Assembly: GCF_900113735.1 (NCBI RefSeq)
Contig: NZ_FOQM01000045.1
Coordinates: 1 to 60,232, forward strand
Direction: 5' to 3'
Origin: Bradyrhizobium sp. Gha
GTDB lineage: Bacteria; Pseudomonadota; Alphaproteobacteria; Rhizobiales; Xanthobacteraceae
Length of the DNA stretch: 60,232 nt
The notes under the pieces: model-generated
Told to the model about the DNA's origin: nothing
The model's input: only the letters and a program-made list of their open reading frames with translations
Database searches by the model: none
Shown: positions 42,814 through 51,486 of the stretch, piece by piece
Numbering within the stretch: position 1 is the stretch's first letter
Layout: every line of letters begins with the position of its first letter
Program-made: the position numbers and the translations under genes

Positions 42814-43872
42814 TCAAGCCGCCGAGATCCGGCGAAAACCGTTCCACATCGCGGTCGCGGCGCCGGAGGTCAGCACCGGCAGAATGCGCGCATCCTGGTA
42901 ATTTCCGTTGAGCGAGACGCGCGGCAGCGCGGTCATGTGGCCGGCATTCTCGGCGAACAGCATGCCGGGCCGTGTCGTCACCGCGGTCTTGAAGCCGGCG
43001 GATGCCGCGAGCGCAAATTCGCGCGTTCCTGCGGCTTCGTGGTCGCCATAGGGGTAGGCGAGATGCACCACCTCGCGCTCCAGCGCGTTCTCGATCCGCG
43101 CCCGGCTCACGGCCATCTCCCGCGCGGCGATCTCCTGGCTCTGCTTGGCGAGGTTGCAATGGCTGACGGTGTGTGCGCCGATCGTGACCAGCGGATCGGC
43201 CGTGAGCTGTTTCACCTCGTCCCAGGACAGGCAAAGGCTGCGACACAGGGCTGCCATATCGACACCATGCGCGGCGCAGAGAGCTTCGATCTCGCGCTTC
43301 AGATCGTGCTCGCCCGGCAGCGCGCGCAGCCAATCATGCAGACGGTCGAATGCCGCCTGTTTCGCGGCCGTCGTGCTCGCATCGAGCCGAAGCGCGGAAC
43401 GGCCGATCCGCACCTCGACCTGCTCGGCCTTGGCGATGACGGCCTCCAGCGCGGTCCACCACAATCGACCCGTGCCCTCGGCAAAGTCGCTCGCGACATA
43501 GATGGTCGCGGGCGCGTCAAATTCGCGCAGCACCGGCAACGCATGGTCCCGGTTGTCGCGATAGCCATCGTCCAGGGTGAAGGCGGCGAAGCGGCGCTCG
43601 AAGCGGCCCTGCGCCAGCCGCTCGTGCAGTTCGTCCATGCTGACGATGTCGATCTCGCATGAGCGCAAATGGCACAGCGTCGCGCGCAGGAAGTCGGGGG
43701 TGACCTCGAGATGCCGGTTCGGCTGGAAGGCGCCCGCCCGGGCCGGCCGCACATGGTGCAGCATGAAAATGGCGCCGACGCCCGACAGCAGCGGGCGCAG
43801 CAGATGGTGCGCCCCGCTGAAATAGAGTGCTCCCAGCCCGGCGCGAATGACGTTGTTACGCAGTTGTTTCAT
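42814..43872 (-). CDS. Polysaccharide deacetylase family protein
   Basis: The 352-residue protein has the NodB-type metal-dependent deacetylase motifs: FTLDDGYRDN (catalytic base and metal Asp) and HTVSHCNL (metal histidines), plus AYPYGDHEA. An N-terminal hydrophobic stretch (GVGAIFMLHHVRP) is part of the fold; no clear signal peptide is seen. It likely deacetylates a surface polysaccharide or precursor. It is divergent from the OmpA-like gene. Confidence 0.87.
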   Translation of the reverse strand: MKQLRNNVIRAGLGALYFSGAHHLLRPLLSGVGAIFMLHHVRPARAGAFQPNRHLEVTPDFLRATLCHLRSCEIDIVSMDELHERLAQGRFERRFAAFTLDDGYRDNRDHALPVLREFDAPATIYVASDFAEGTGRLWWTALEAVIAKAEQVEVRIGRSALRLDASTTAAKQAAFDRLHDWLRALPGEHDLKREIEALCAAHGVDMAALCRSLCLSWDEVKQLTADPLVTIGAHTVSHCNLAKQSQEIAAREMAVSRARIENALEREVVHLAYPYGDHEAAGTREFALAASAGFKTAVTTRPGMLFAENAGHMTALPRVSLNGNYQDARILPVLTSGAATAMWNGFRRISAA

Positions 43873-44037
43873 GACCGGTGGGTCGCCCCTGGCATTCCGC
43901 CTTCAGTTTTAAGGAATGACCCTTGAAGAAAAAGTTATTCCAATTGTCCACGCGTGGCCCCGCAAAGGGCCCCATTTCCGGTTTGACAGCCTGCCAAGGG
44001 TTTGTTTTGTCTCCGGTTCCAGAGTTCGGATCGTCGA

Positions 44038-45432
44038 ATGCAGATGCTTTTCAGGTGGGCCAGCAAATGGTGGCCGGGGCTGATTCCCCTGGCCGTCATG
44101 TGGGGAATTGCGGCCTGGAACAACACCTTGCCTGTCGAGGCCGACCTCTCGGCCCGCAGTTCGGCCGCGCTAAAGGACACCGTCCTGGACAAGACCCGGA
44201 TCGCGGTCGACGGCCGTGACATCAGCCTGGTTGCCGATGCCTTCTCCGAGGAGGGACGCCGCGATGCCGTCACGGCGGTCGAGCTGGTTCCCGGCGTGCG
44301 GCTGGTCGATGACCAGACCCGGCTTGCTCCCGAAGCCAAACCCTTCGTCTGGAACGCCGAGCGTGACGTGGTGCGAGTGACGCTGTCGGGCTCCGCTCCG
44401 CTGCCGGCGATAAAGGCGCGCCTCACAGAGGCCGCGCGAAAAGAGGCCAACGGGACCGAGATCGCCGATCAGATGGGTCTCGCCCGCGGCGCACCGCCGC
44501 GTTTCGAGGCGGCCGCGATGCTGCTGCTCGACCAGATCGGCAAGCTCAAAGACGGCAAGATCACGATATCGGATACCAAGGTCAGTCTGTCGGGCATGGC
44601 GCGCGACCTCGGCGGCCGCGAGGCGATCGGCGCGGCGCTGAAGAACCTGCCCGAGGGATTCTCGATCGCCGCCAACGAGATCAAGGCACCGCCTTATATT
44701 TTCCAGGCCTATAAGGATCCGGTCGCGGCCACCCTGACGCTGACCGGCTACGTGCCTGACAATGCCGTGCACGCCGCGATCGCGACCAGCGCGTCGCGAA
44801 AATTCTTCACTGAGAAGGTCGTCGATAATCTCAAGGCCAGCGTCGGTGCGCCCGGTTCGTTCAACACCGCCGTGATCGCAGCGCTCGGCGCGCTGTCACG
44901 GCTGTCGACCGGTACGCTCGTGGTGTCCGATCGCGAGGTGAAGCTGTCGGGGGATGCGCTGTACGAGGGTGCGGCCAACGACATCCGCGCCGGCCTCGGC
45001 AAGGACTTTCCAAAAAACTGGCAATACAAGCCCGAAATCACGGTGAAGCCGCCGGCGGGTCCGGTCGACGGTACCGTCTGCCAGCAACTGTTCTCGGAGC
45101 TTTTGGCGAAGGGCAAGATCCGCTTCGCGCCCAAGCGCGCCGACATCGATCCTGACTCCGCCGGCATTCTCGATCATCTGATCGAGACGGCGCTGCGTTG
45201 CCCGACCACCAATATCGAAGTGGCGGGCCACACTGATTCCGACGGCGAGGATTCGTTCAATCAGGCGCTGTCTGAGAAGCGCGCACAGGCGGTGATCGCT
45301 TATCTCGTCAAGGCCGGCTTGCCGGCTGACCGCTTCACTGCGGTCGGCTACGGCAGCACGCAGCCTGTCGCCGCCAACGACACCGACGATGGCAAGGCGC
45401 AAAACCGCCGCATCGAATTTCTGGTGAGGTGA
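44038..45432 (+). CDS. OmpA-like protein with N-terminal membrane anchor and BON-like repeats
   Basis: The 464-residue protein has one N-terminal membrane segment (WWPGLIPLAVMWGIAAW), a periplasmic region of about 300 residues with BON-like repeats (VTLSGSAPLPA; VSLSGMARDL; LTLTGYVPDN; VKLSGDALYE) and a C-terminal OmpA peptidoglycan-binding domain (IEVAGHTDSDGEDSFNQALS ... AVGYGSTQPVAANDTDDGK). It probably links the inner membrane to the cell wall. The start at 44038 is uncertain by a few codons (44044 is possible). Confidence 0.82.
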   Translation: MQMLFRWASKWWPGLIPLAVMWGIAAWNNTLPVEADLSARSSAALKDTVLDKTRIAVDGRDISLVADAFSEEGRRDAVTAVELVPGVRLVDDQTRLAPEAKPFVWNAERDVVRVTLSGSAPLPAIKARLTEAARKEANGTEIADQMGLARGAPPRFEAAAMLLLDQIGKLKDGKITISDTKVSLSGMARDLGGREAIGAALKNLPEGFSIAANEIKAPPYIFQAYKDPVAATLTLTGYVPDNAVHAAIATSASRKFFTEKVVDNLKASVGAPGSFNTAVIAALGALSRLSTGTLVVSDREVKLSGDALYEGAANDIRAGLGKDFPKNWQYKPEITVKPPAGPVDGTVCQQLFSELLAKGKIRFAPKRADIDPDSAGILDHLIETALRCPTTNIEVAGHTDSDGEDSFNQALSEKRAQAVIAYLVKAGLPADRFTAVGYGSTQPVAANDTDDGKAQNRRIEFLVR

Positions 45433-45434
45433 CG

Positions 45435-45731
45435 ATGCCCTATCTCGTCTCGTTCCATATGGGCTGGCTGATCGGCTCGGTTCTGCTGGGGTTCTGCATG
45501 GGCTGGATCTCGGTGGTCCAGCGCGGCAACGGCACCTCGAAGATGACGGCGCGCTGGCTCGCGGTGCTGGTTGCAGGCCTGCTCGCGGCCTCGTTCGCGC
45601 ATGTGGTCCCGGGCCGCTTCGGCTACTGGCTCGACCTCGGCCTCATCATGTTCACCTGCTATCTCGTCGGCTGCACCATTGGCGCATGCCTGCGCTATTG
45701 GGTGGTCTCGCGGAGCCAACCGGCAGGCTGA
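45435..45731 (+). CDS. Small three-helix membrane protein, unknown function
   Basis: The 98-residue protein has three predicted membrane segments (HMGWLIGSVLLGFCMGWI; WLAVLVAGLLAASFAHVV; LGLIMFTCYLVGCTIGA). It starts two bases after the OmpA-like stop with GAGGTG as ribosome site, so the two are coupled and may act together at the envelope. No named family is recognised. Confidence 0.75.
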   Translation: MPYLVSFHMGWLIGSVLLGFCMGWISVVQRGNGTSKMTARWLAVLVAGLLAASFAHVVPGRFGYWLDLGLIMFTCYLVGCTIGACLRYWVVSRSQPAG

Positions 45732-45797
45732 TCTGACCTTCAAAGGCTCGGTAACGGATTGATCGGCAACAACATTGTCGAGAAAACAAGGTGGCGC

Positions 45798-45826
45798 TTG
45801 ACAATAATACGTACGTACGTATTATA
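45798..45826 (+). promoter_or_regulatory. Promoter with embedded 22-bp perfect palindrome (TetR operator)
   Basis: TTGACA (45798-45803) is followed by the perfect palindrome ATAATACGTAC / GTACGTATTAT (45804-45825), which fills the spacer. A -10-like ATTATA overlaps its right end (45821-45826). Repressor binding would block RNA polymerase directly. The predicted transcription start falls at or next to the ATG at 45833, so the message is probably leaderless. Confidence 0.72.
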
Positions 45827-45832
45827 TTCCTC

Positions 45833-46423
45833 ATGCCGAAACCCTCGCTCAAAGACGCCATCCTCGACGCCGGCCTCAAGGTCATGTTCCGGACCGGCTA
45901 TCACGGCACCAGCGTGCGCGACGTCACCACTGCTGCGGGCGCGCCGCAGGGGTCCTTCACCAACCATTTCCGCTCCAAGGAGGCGTTCGCCTCCGAGGTG
46001 CTCGACCGTTATTTCGAGGTGACCAGGGGGCTGGTTGCCGAGGCCCTCGACGACGCCTCTCTGACGCCGCGCGCGCGGCTCAGGCGCTATCTCGACATCA
46101 TCACCGGCCGGCTGGAGGCTGATGGCTACGGTCGCGGCTGCCTGATCGGCGATCTCAGCCTGGAGGCATCTGGCAGCAGCGAACTGCTGCGCGCGCGCCT
46201 TGGGGCGATCTTTGCGGAATGGCGCTCGCCGTTCGCCGCCTGCATCCGAGACGCTCAGGAAAGCGGCGAGATCGCATCCGATTTCGAGCCCGAGGAGCTT
46301 GCCGACTTCCTGCTCGCGTCGTGGCAGGGCGCGATCCTGCGCATGAAAGTCGACCGCAATCCCAAAGCGCTCGAGCGTTTCAAGACCATCGCATTCCAAA
46401 CCGTGTTCAAGGAGCTGACATGA
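45833..46423 (+). CDS. TetR family repressor
   Basis: The 196-residue protein has the TetR helix-turn-helix at residues 5-55 (LKDAILDAGLKVMFRTGYHG ... TTAAGAPQGSFTNHFRSKEA) and a C-terminal ligand domain of the TetR_C type (GCLIGDLSLEASGSSELLR). It overlaps the dehalogenase gene by four bases (ATGA), so the two form one operon that it likely represses through the palindrome in its own promoter. The ATG at 45833 has no ribosome-binding site, consistent with a leaderless message. Confidence 0.9.
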   Translation: MPKPSLKDAILDAGLKVMFRTGYHGTSVRDVTTAAGAPQGSFTNHFRSKEAFASEVLDRYFEVTRGLVAEALDDASLTPRARLRRYLDIITGRLEADGYGRGCLIGDLSLEASGSSELLRARLGAIFAEWRSPFAACIRDAQESGEIASDFEPEELADFLLASWQGAILRMKVDRNPKALERFKTIAFQTVFKELT

Positions 46424-47319
46424 CCAAGCAGATCGAGATCCGCAAAGCGTCCGTCCTCGGAAGCAGCATGGCCTATCGCGAGACAGGCGCGGAGGACGCG
46501 CCCGTCGCGCTCTTCCTGCACGGCAATCCCACCTCCTCGCATATCTGGCGCAACATCTTGCCGCTGGTGTCACCGGTCGCCCGTTGCATCGCGCCGGACA
46601 ACATCGGCTTCGGCCAATCCGACAAACCGGATATTGCCTATCGCTTCTTCGATCTTGCCCGCTATCTCGATGCCTTCATCGACGAACGCGGCATCAAATC
46701 GGCCTATCTGGTCGCGCAGGATTGGGGCACGGCGCTCGCATTCCATCTCGCCGCGCGCCGGCCGGAGATCGTGCGCGGGTTGGCTTTCATGGAGTTCATC
46801 CGTCCGATGCCGACCTGGCAGGACTTTCACCAGGCCGAGGCTGTGCGTGAGACCTTCCGCAAATTCAGGACGCCGGGCGAGGGTGAGGCGATGATCCTCG
46901 AGGCCAACGCGTTCGTCGAGCGCGTGCTGCCGGGCGGCATCGTGCGCAAGCTCAGCGACGACGAGATGGCGCCCTATCGCGCGCCGTTCCCGACGCCGCA
47001 GAGCCGCCGCCCGGTTCTTGCGCTTCCACGCGAACTGCCGATCGCAAACGAGCCCGCCGATGTCTATGCGACGCTTCAATCAGCGCATGCCGCGCTGGCC
47101 ACATCGTCCTACCCCAAGTTGCTGTTCTCGGGTGCGCCCGGCGCCATTGTCTCGCCCGATTTTGCCGAGCGGTTCGCGGCCTCGCTGAGGCATTGCGCGC
47201 ACGTGCATCTCGGCCCCGGACTGCACTTCCTTCAGGAGGATCATGCCGAGGCGATCGGTCGCTCCGTCGCGGGCTGGATCGCAGGCATCGAAGCCGTTCG
47301 CTCGCAGCTTGCGGCGTGA
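46420..47319 (+). CDS. Haloalkane dehalogenase, DbjA type
   Basis: The 299-residue alpha/beta hydrolase closely follows DbjA of Bradyrhizobium (about 310 residues) and has all catalytic residues: nucleophile Asp101 (AQDWGTA), Glu125 (FMEFIRP), His269 (GPGLHFLQED), and halide-binding Asn36 (HGNPTSS) and Trp102. It hydrolyses haloalkanes to alcohols and halide. It lacks the 11-residue insertion that distinguishes DbjA between core and cap (here WQDFHQAEAVRETF). NIGFGQS replaces DLIGFGQS at 61-67. Translational overlap with the tetR gene indicates joint expression. Confidence 0.9.
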   Translation: MTKQIEIRKASVLGSSMAYRETGAEDAPVALFLHGNPTSSHIWRNILPLVSPVARCIAPDNIGFGQSDKPDIAYRFFDLARYLDAFIDERGIKSAYLVAQDWGTALAFHLAARRPEIVRGLAFMEFIRPMPTWQDFHQAEAVRETFRKFRTPGEGEAMILEANAFVERVLPGGIVRKLSDDEMAPYRAPFPTPQSRRPVLALPRELPIANEPADVYATLQSAHAALATSSYPKLLFSGAPGAIVSPDFAERFAASLRHCAHVHLGPGLHFLQEDHAEAIGRSVAGWIAGIEAVRSQLAA

Positions 47320-47801
47320 AGAGAGCGCTACCTCCGAACAACATACGCATCGCGGCCGCCCTGGCGGGTGGCCGCGATGTCGTCTGTAATGCCGCAGTGC
47401 AACGCGATGATCTGGGGCGAGGCGTCATGAGCGACGCGGTCGTGCGTCCTGCAGTCGGCTCTTTCAACCGGCCGATGCGATCCATAGATTGATTTCGACT
47501 TAAGCCGCGGCGGAACATTGTCCGGTCGAAATCATCAAAACTTCATGGCCTCTGCGCAGGATCGCCATGGAGATTTGCCTCGAGCTTGGCGCCGAAAGCG
47601 CCAAACCGTGCATCAGGAGCCCACACCCTGCCTAAAATATTGAAGGCACGTGATTTTGTTCACATTGGCGAATTCCACTCGGCCCCGAAACGCGCTAGTG
47701 GAAGGACGGGGGGCATACGCGAGGCCGGCGGCGAGGGCTCGTTGAATGCCTGTGCGTCGTCCGCCTGTTCGCCGGCCGCTGAAGCGTTGTTCGAGGTCTA
47801 G
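47320..47801. other. Long non-coding spacer with a terminator-like hairpin
   Basis: A perfect 10-base stem, CATCGCGGCC / GGCCGCGATG (47348-47379), lies 29 bases after the dehalogenase stop and probably ends that operon, although no T-run follows. The remaining 400 bases show no convincing gene. A 71-codon frame at 47586-47801 (starting MAPKAPNRASGAH) is poor in coding character. Promoters for the next gene are expected near 47600-47790. Confidence 0.5.
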
Positions 47802-48860
47802 ATGCTGGAAGCCATACGCAGGACGATGACGTTTCTGCGCCACAAGCAAATCCTGCATAAGCTTGGAGTTATGACCAGCGTCGCGGTCATCGGGATCGCT
47901 TGCTATGTGCTTTACCACATGCTGCGGGGCATCGACAAAAACGAGGTGATCGAGGCGATCAAGAGCACCGAGCCGCGCCAGATCGCGATGGCGGCCTTGT
48001 TCGTTGCCGCGGGCTATTTCACGCTGACATTCTACGATCTGTTCGCGGTCCGCGCGATCGGCCATTCCCATGTGCCTTATCGCATCAACGCGCTCGCGGC
48101 CTTCACCAGCTATTCGATCGGCCACAACGTCGGCGCCAGCGTCTTCACCGGTGGCGCGGTGCGCTACCGCATCTATTCGGCGAGCGGGTTGAACGCGATC
48201 GACGTCGCGAAAATCTGCTTCCTGGCCGGCCTCACCTTCTGGCTCGGCAATGCCGCCGTGCTCGGCCTCGGCATCTCCTATCATCCGGAGGCCGCCGCCG
48301 CGATCGATCAGCTGCCGCCCTGGCTCAACAGGACGATCGCGATGATGATCATCGTGGCGCTGGTTGGTTATGTGGTCTGGGTCTGGACCCAGCCCCGGGT
48401 GGTCGGGCGCGGCCCCTGGACCGTGGTGCTGCCGGGCGGCCCGCTGACCCTGCTCCAGATCGCGATCGGCATCATCGATCTCGGCTTCTGCGCGCTCGCG
48501 ATGTACGTGCTGGTCCCCGACGAGCCCAATCTCGGCTTCGTGGTGGTCGCGGTCATCTTCGTCTCGGCGACGCTGCTCGGCTTTGCCAGTCATTCGCCCG
48601 GCGGGCTCGGGGTGTTCGACGCCGCCATGCTGGTCGGCCTCTGGCAGATGGATCGCGAGGAGCTGCTCGGCGGCATGCTGCTGTTCCGGGTGCTCTATTA
48701 TCTGTCGCCTTTCGTCATCTCTGTAATCTTGCTGACGCTTCGCGAAGTTATCATCGGTGCGCGGTCCAAGCGCTTGCAGCAGGCGGCGCTCAAGCTCGAC
48801 CCCGGTCCGGCACCCAAAGCCGCCTATGTGAGAGAGCGTCGCGACGGCAGCGGCGCCTGA
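47802..48860 (+). CDS. Flippase-like integral membrane protein (LPG synthase TM-domain/UPF0104 family)
   Basis: The 352-residue protein has about eight membrane segments and the family motif region GHNVGASVFTGGAVRYRIYS plus FASHSPGGLGVFDAAML. This matches the flippase-like domain of MprF/YbhN proteins without the catalytic aminoacyl-transferase half. It may move or sense a lipid. It lies 28 bases upstream of phoR on the same strand and may be co-transcribed with it. Confidence 0.85.
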   Translation: MLEAIRRTMTFLRHKQILHKLGVMTSVAVIGIACYVLYHMLRGIDKNEVIEAIKSTEPRQIAMAALFVAAGYFTLTFYDLFAVRAIGHSHVPYRINALAAFTSYSIGHNVGASVFTGGAVRYRIYSASGLNAIDVAKICFLAGLTFWLGNAAVLGLGISYHPEAAAAIDQLPPWLNRTIAMMIIVALVGYVVWVWTQPRVVGRGPWTVVLPGGPLTLLQIAIGIIDLGFCALAMYVLVPDEPNLGFVVVAVIFVSATLLGFASHSPGGLGVFDAAMLVGLWQMDREELLGGMLLFRVLYYLSPFVISVILLTLREVIIGARSKRLQQAALKLDPGPAPKAAYVRERRDGSGA

Positions 48861-48888
48861 CCGGCGCAACAAGGAGAAGCCCGCCCCG

Positions 48889-50181
48889 ATGGCGATCGAC
48901 GCTCCCTCGTCTCCCCCCGCGCAGCCCTGGTCCGACCGGTTGCGGCACTCGACCGTCATCCTGATTGCCGCGGCGCTGGCGTTGTCGGTGGTGGTCTCGC
49001 TCGGCGAATTGTCGGCGATCCGGGCCGCGGCGGTGTTCCTGTGCATCGCGGCTGCCGCGCTGATCCCCTGGCGCCTGCATGATACCGCAGCCTCGCGCGA
49101 CGACGTCAGGCGGGTCAATCCGGTCGAGAGCGCGGCCGTGGCCGCCGTCGTCGCGGGCATGCCTGATCCTGCCGTGCTGCTCGACCGCGCCGGCCGCGTC
49201 ATCCATCTCAATGCCGCCGCCGCCCAGCTCGCGCCGGCGCTGCGCAAGAACGAGCTGGCCCAGTTCGCGTTGCGCTCGCCGGAGATCATCACCGCGCTGC
49301 GCGAGTCCATTGCGACCACCGAGCCGCGGCGCGCGACCTATCTCGACCACGTGCCCGTCGATCGCTGGATGGAGCTGATCATCACTCCGGTGCCGGTGCC
49401 GACCAATTTCGGCGGCGCCGACAAATGCATGCTGATGACGTTCCACGACCAGACGCCGTTGCGCCGGGTCGAGGAGATGCGTGCCGACTTCGTCGCCAAT
49501 GCCAGCCATGAATTGCGCACGCCGCTGGCGGCGCTGTCCGGCTTCATCGATACGTTGCAGGGCCAGGCCAAGGACGACCCCAAGGCGCGCGAGCGCTTCC
49601 TCGGCATCATGCACAATCAGGCGACCCGCATGGCGCGCCTGATCGACGATCTCCTGTCGCTGTCGCGGGTGGAGCTGTCGGCCCACGTGCGGCCCGACAC
49701 CCTGGTCGATCTGCTGCCGATCATCTTCCAGGTCGCCGACGGGCTCGAGCCGCTGGCGCGGGAACGTCAGGTCGAGGTCGAGACCCATCTGCCTGACACC
49801 CCGGTCATGATCGCCGGCGACCGGGAGGAACTGCTCCGCTTGTTCGAGAATTTGATCGAGAACGCGCTCAAATACGGTGCCTCCGGCGGGCGCGTCATCG
49901 TGTCGTTGACCGCTCCCTCGGGTGCCGATGGAACTCAGGAAATCCGGGTCATGGTCCGCGACTTCGGCCCCGGCATCGCACCCGAGCACCTGCCGCGCCT
50001 GACCGAGCGGTTCTATCGGGTCGATGTCGGCGACAGCCGCTTGCAGGGCGGAACAGGACTGGGACTATCCCTGGTGAAACACATTCTAAATCGTCACCGC
50101 GGCCGTCTTTTGATCGAAAGCGTGCCCAACCAGGGCGCCACTTTCACCGCCTGTTTTCCCCAGGCCAAGACTTTCGTCTAG
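48889..50181 (+). CDS. phoR: Phosphate regulon sensor histidine kinase PhoR
   Basis: The 430-residue kinase has two N-terminal membrane helices (residues 20-62), a PAS-like region (MPDPAVLLDRAGRVIHLNAA), the phospho-accepting His207 in NASHELRTPLAAL and ATPase boxes (LFENLIENALKYG; VRDFGPGIAPEHLPRLTERF; GGTGLGLSLVKHIL). It phosphorylates PhoB when phosphate is low. PhoB lies at the end of the same gene series, after pstSCAB-phoU. Confidence 0.92.
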   Translation: MAIDAPSSPPAQPWSDRLRHSTVILIAAALALSVVVSLGELSAIRAAAVFLCIAAAALIPWRLHDTAASRDDVRRVNPVESAAVAAVVAGMPDPAVLLDRAGRVIHLNAAAAQLAPALRKNELAQFALRSPEIITALRESIATTEPRRATYLDHVPVDRWMELIITPVPVPTNFGGADKCMLMTFHDQTPLRRVEEMRADFVANASHELRTPLAALSGFIDTLQGQAKDDPKARERFLGIMHNQATRMARLIDDLLSLSRVELSAHVRPDTLVDLLPIIFQVADGLEPLARERQVEVETHLPDTPVMIAGDREELLRLFENLIENALKYGASGGRVIVSLTAPSGADGTQEIRVMVRDFGPGIAPEHLPRLTERFYRVDVGDSRLQGGTGLGLSLVKHILNRHRGRLLIESVPNQGATFTACFPQAKTFV

Positions 50182-50188
50182 ACAAGAA

Positions 50189-50214
50189 AATCAAGCGATT
50201 TCAAGCGCTTGATT
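50189..50214. terminator. Hairpin after phoR
   Basis: AATCAAGCG and CGCTTGATT form a perfect 9-base stem around an 8-base loop, eight bases after the phoR stop. It lacks a T-run, so it is a weak or factor-assisted terminator, or an mRNA end protector. It partly overlaps the first Pho-box unit of pstS. Confidence 0.5.
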
Positions 50215-50247
50215 GTGTCATCCGACTGTCATGAAAGCTTCGTAAAA
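50215..50247 (+). promoter_or_regulatory. Pho box (three 11-bp units) upstream of pstS
   Basis: GTGTCAT (50215), CTGTCAT (50226) and GCTTCGT (50237) recur at exact 11-base spacing, each followed by an A-rich or short spacer. The middle unit is a perfect match to the PhoB half-site CTGTCAT; the others are degenerate. The block lies 86-118 bases before the pstS ATG and indicates PhoB-activated transcription. Confidence 0.75.
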
Positions 50248-50332
50248 GCTCAGCCGACCGCTCCTAAAGGGGCGGCGCGGGGAGCGCGATCGGGCGCTGA
50301 TGGGCGCTTCGCTCCCCTGTATGGAGACCAGC

Positions 50333-51346
50333 ATGAAATTCATCAAAACGATCGTCGCTGCCGGCTTGGTCGCCGCAACGACGACGACGGCCTTCGCCGC
50401 AGACATCACCGGTGCCGGCTCGACCTTCATTTTCCCCGTCCTCTCCAAATGGGCCGATGCCTACAAGAAGGAGACGGGCAATGGCGTGAACTACCAGTCG
50501 ATCGGTTCTGGTGCCGGCATCAAGCAGATCCAGGCCAAGACCGTGACCTTCGGCGCGACCGACGCTCCCTTGAAGGCGGATCAGCTCCAGAAGGACGGCT
50601 TCGCTCAGTGGCCGATGGTCATGGGCGGCATCGTTCCGGTCGTGAACGTTGAAGGCGTGAAGGCCGGCGATCTCGTCCTCGACGGCGCCACCCTCGCCGA
50701 CATCTTCGTCGGCAAGATCACCAAGTGGGACGACGCTGCGATCAAGAAGCTGAACCCGAGCGCCAAGCTGCCGTCGGAAGCGATCTCGGTCGTTCACCGC
50801 GCGGACGGTTCGGGCACCACCTTCAACTTCACCAACTACCTCTCCAAGGCCAGCGCCGATTGGAAGAGCAAGGTCGGTGAAGGCACCGCCGTCGAGTGGC
50901 CCGTTGGCGTCGGCGCCAAGGGCAACGAGGGCGTTGCCGGAAATATCGCCCAGACCAAGAACTCGATCGGCTATGTCGAATACGCCTACGCCAAGCAGAA
51001 CAAGCTGACCTACACCAAGATGGTCAACAAGGCCGGCAAGACCGTCGACCCGACCAACGAGTCGTTCCAGGCTGCCGCGTCCAACGCCGACTGGACCAGC
51101 GCTCCGGGCTACTACCTGATCCTCACCGACCAGCCCGGCGACAAGTCCTGGCCGATCGTCGCGACGACCTTCGTGCTGATGCACAAGGAAGCGACCGACA
51201 AGGCCGCGTCGCAGGAAGCGCTGAAGTTCTTCCAGTTCGCCTTTGAAAAGGGTGCGAAGTCTGCGGAGGAGCTCGACTACATCCCGATGCCCGAGAACGT
51301 CGTGAAGCTGATCGAGAAGACCTGGTCAGCCGACATCAAGAGCTAA
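50333..51346 (+). CDS. pstS: Phosphate-binding protein PstS
   Basis: The 337-residue periplasmic receptor has a Sec signal (MKFIKTIVAAGLVAATTTTA, cleaved near FAA-D) and the phosphate-site motifs ITGAGSTFIFPV, IGSGAGIKQI and RADGSGTTFNF. It delivers phosphate to PstCAB. GGAG lies six bases before the ATG at 50333; longer readings upstream lack a signal peptide start. Hairpins downstream may raise its level relative to the membrane genes. Confidence 0.95.
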   Translation: MKFIKTIVAAGLVAATTTTAFAADITGAGSTFIFPVLSKWADAYKKETGNGVNYQSIGSGAGIKQIQAKTVTFGATDAPLKADQLQKDGFAQWPMVMGGIVPVVNVEGVKAGDLVLDGATLADIFVGKITKWDDAAIKKLNPSAKLPSEAISVVHRADGSGTTFNFTNYLSKASADWKSKVGEGTAVEWPVGVGAKGNEGVAGNIAQTKNSIGYVEYAYAKQNKLTYTKMVNKAGKTVDPTNESFQAAASNADWTSAPGYYLILTDQPGDKSWPIVATTFVLMHKEATDKAASQEALKFFQFAFEKGAKSAEELDYIPMPENVVKLIEKTWSADIKS

Positions 51347-51362
51347 GCTCTTTGCTCTCGGA

Positions 51363-51392
51363 GGCAGTGCGGCCTGCTGCGGCCGCATTGCC
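51363..51392. terminator. Hairpin in the pstS-pstC spacer (partial terminator or mRNA stabiliser)
   Basis: GGCAGTGCGGC and GCCGCATTGCC pair over 11 bases (one G-T pair) 16 bases after the pstS stop. A second perfect hairpin, CCCCGGA / TCCGGGG, follows at 51411-51440. Neither has a T-run. Together they probably protect the pstS message and damp read-through into pstC. Confidence 0.55.
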
Positions 51393-51486
51393 GACCTCAC
51401 GACTTGTCTGCCCCGGATAGGCCTCGTGCCGAGTCCGGGGCGCGAGACCATCAAAAAGCGTATATGACTTGGCACAGGGGATCGGC

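Noticed and set aside
47586..47801. 71-codon frame upstream of the flippase-like gene
   Set aside because: No ribosome site, mixed composition and no family; it is treated as non-coding leader.
47613..49319. 568-codon minus-strand frame opposite the flippase-like and phoR genes
   Set aside because: It is an antisense shadow of two genes with recognisable domains; its product is His/Arg/Asp-rich low-complexity sequence with no domain.
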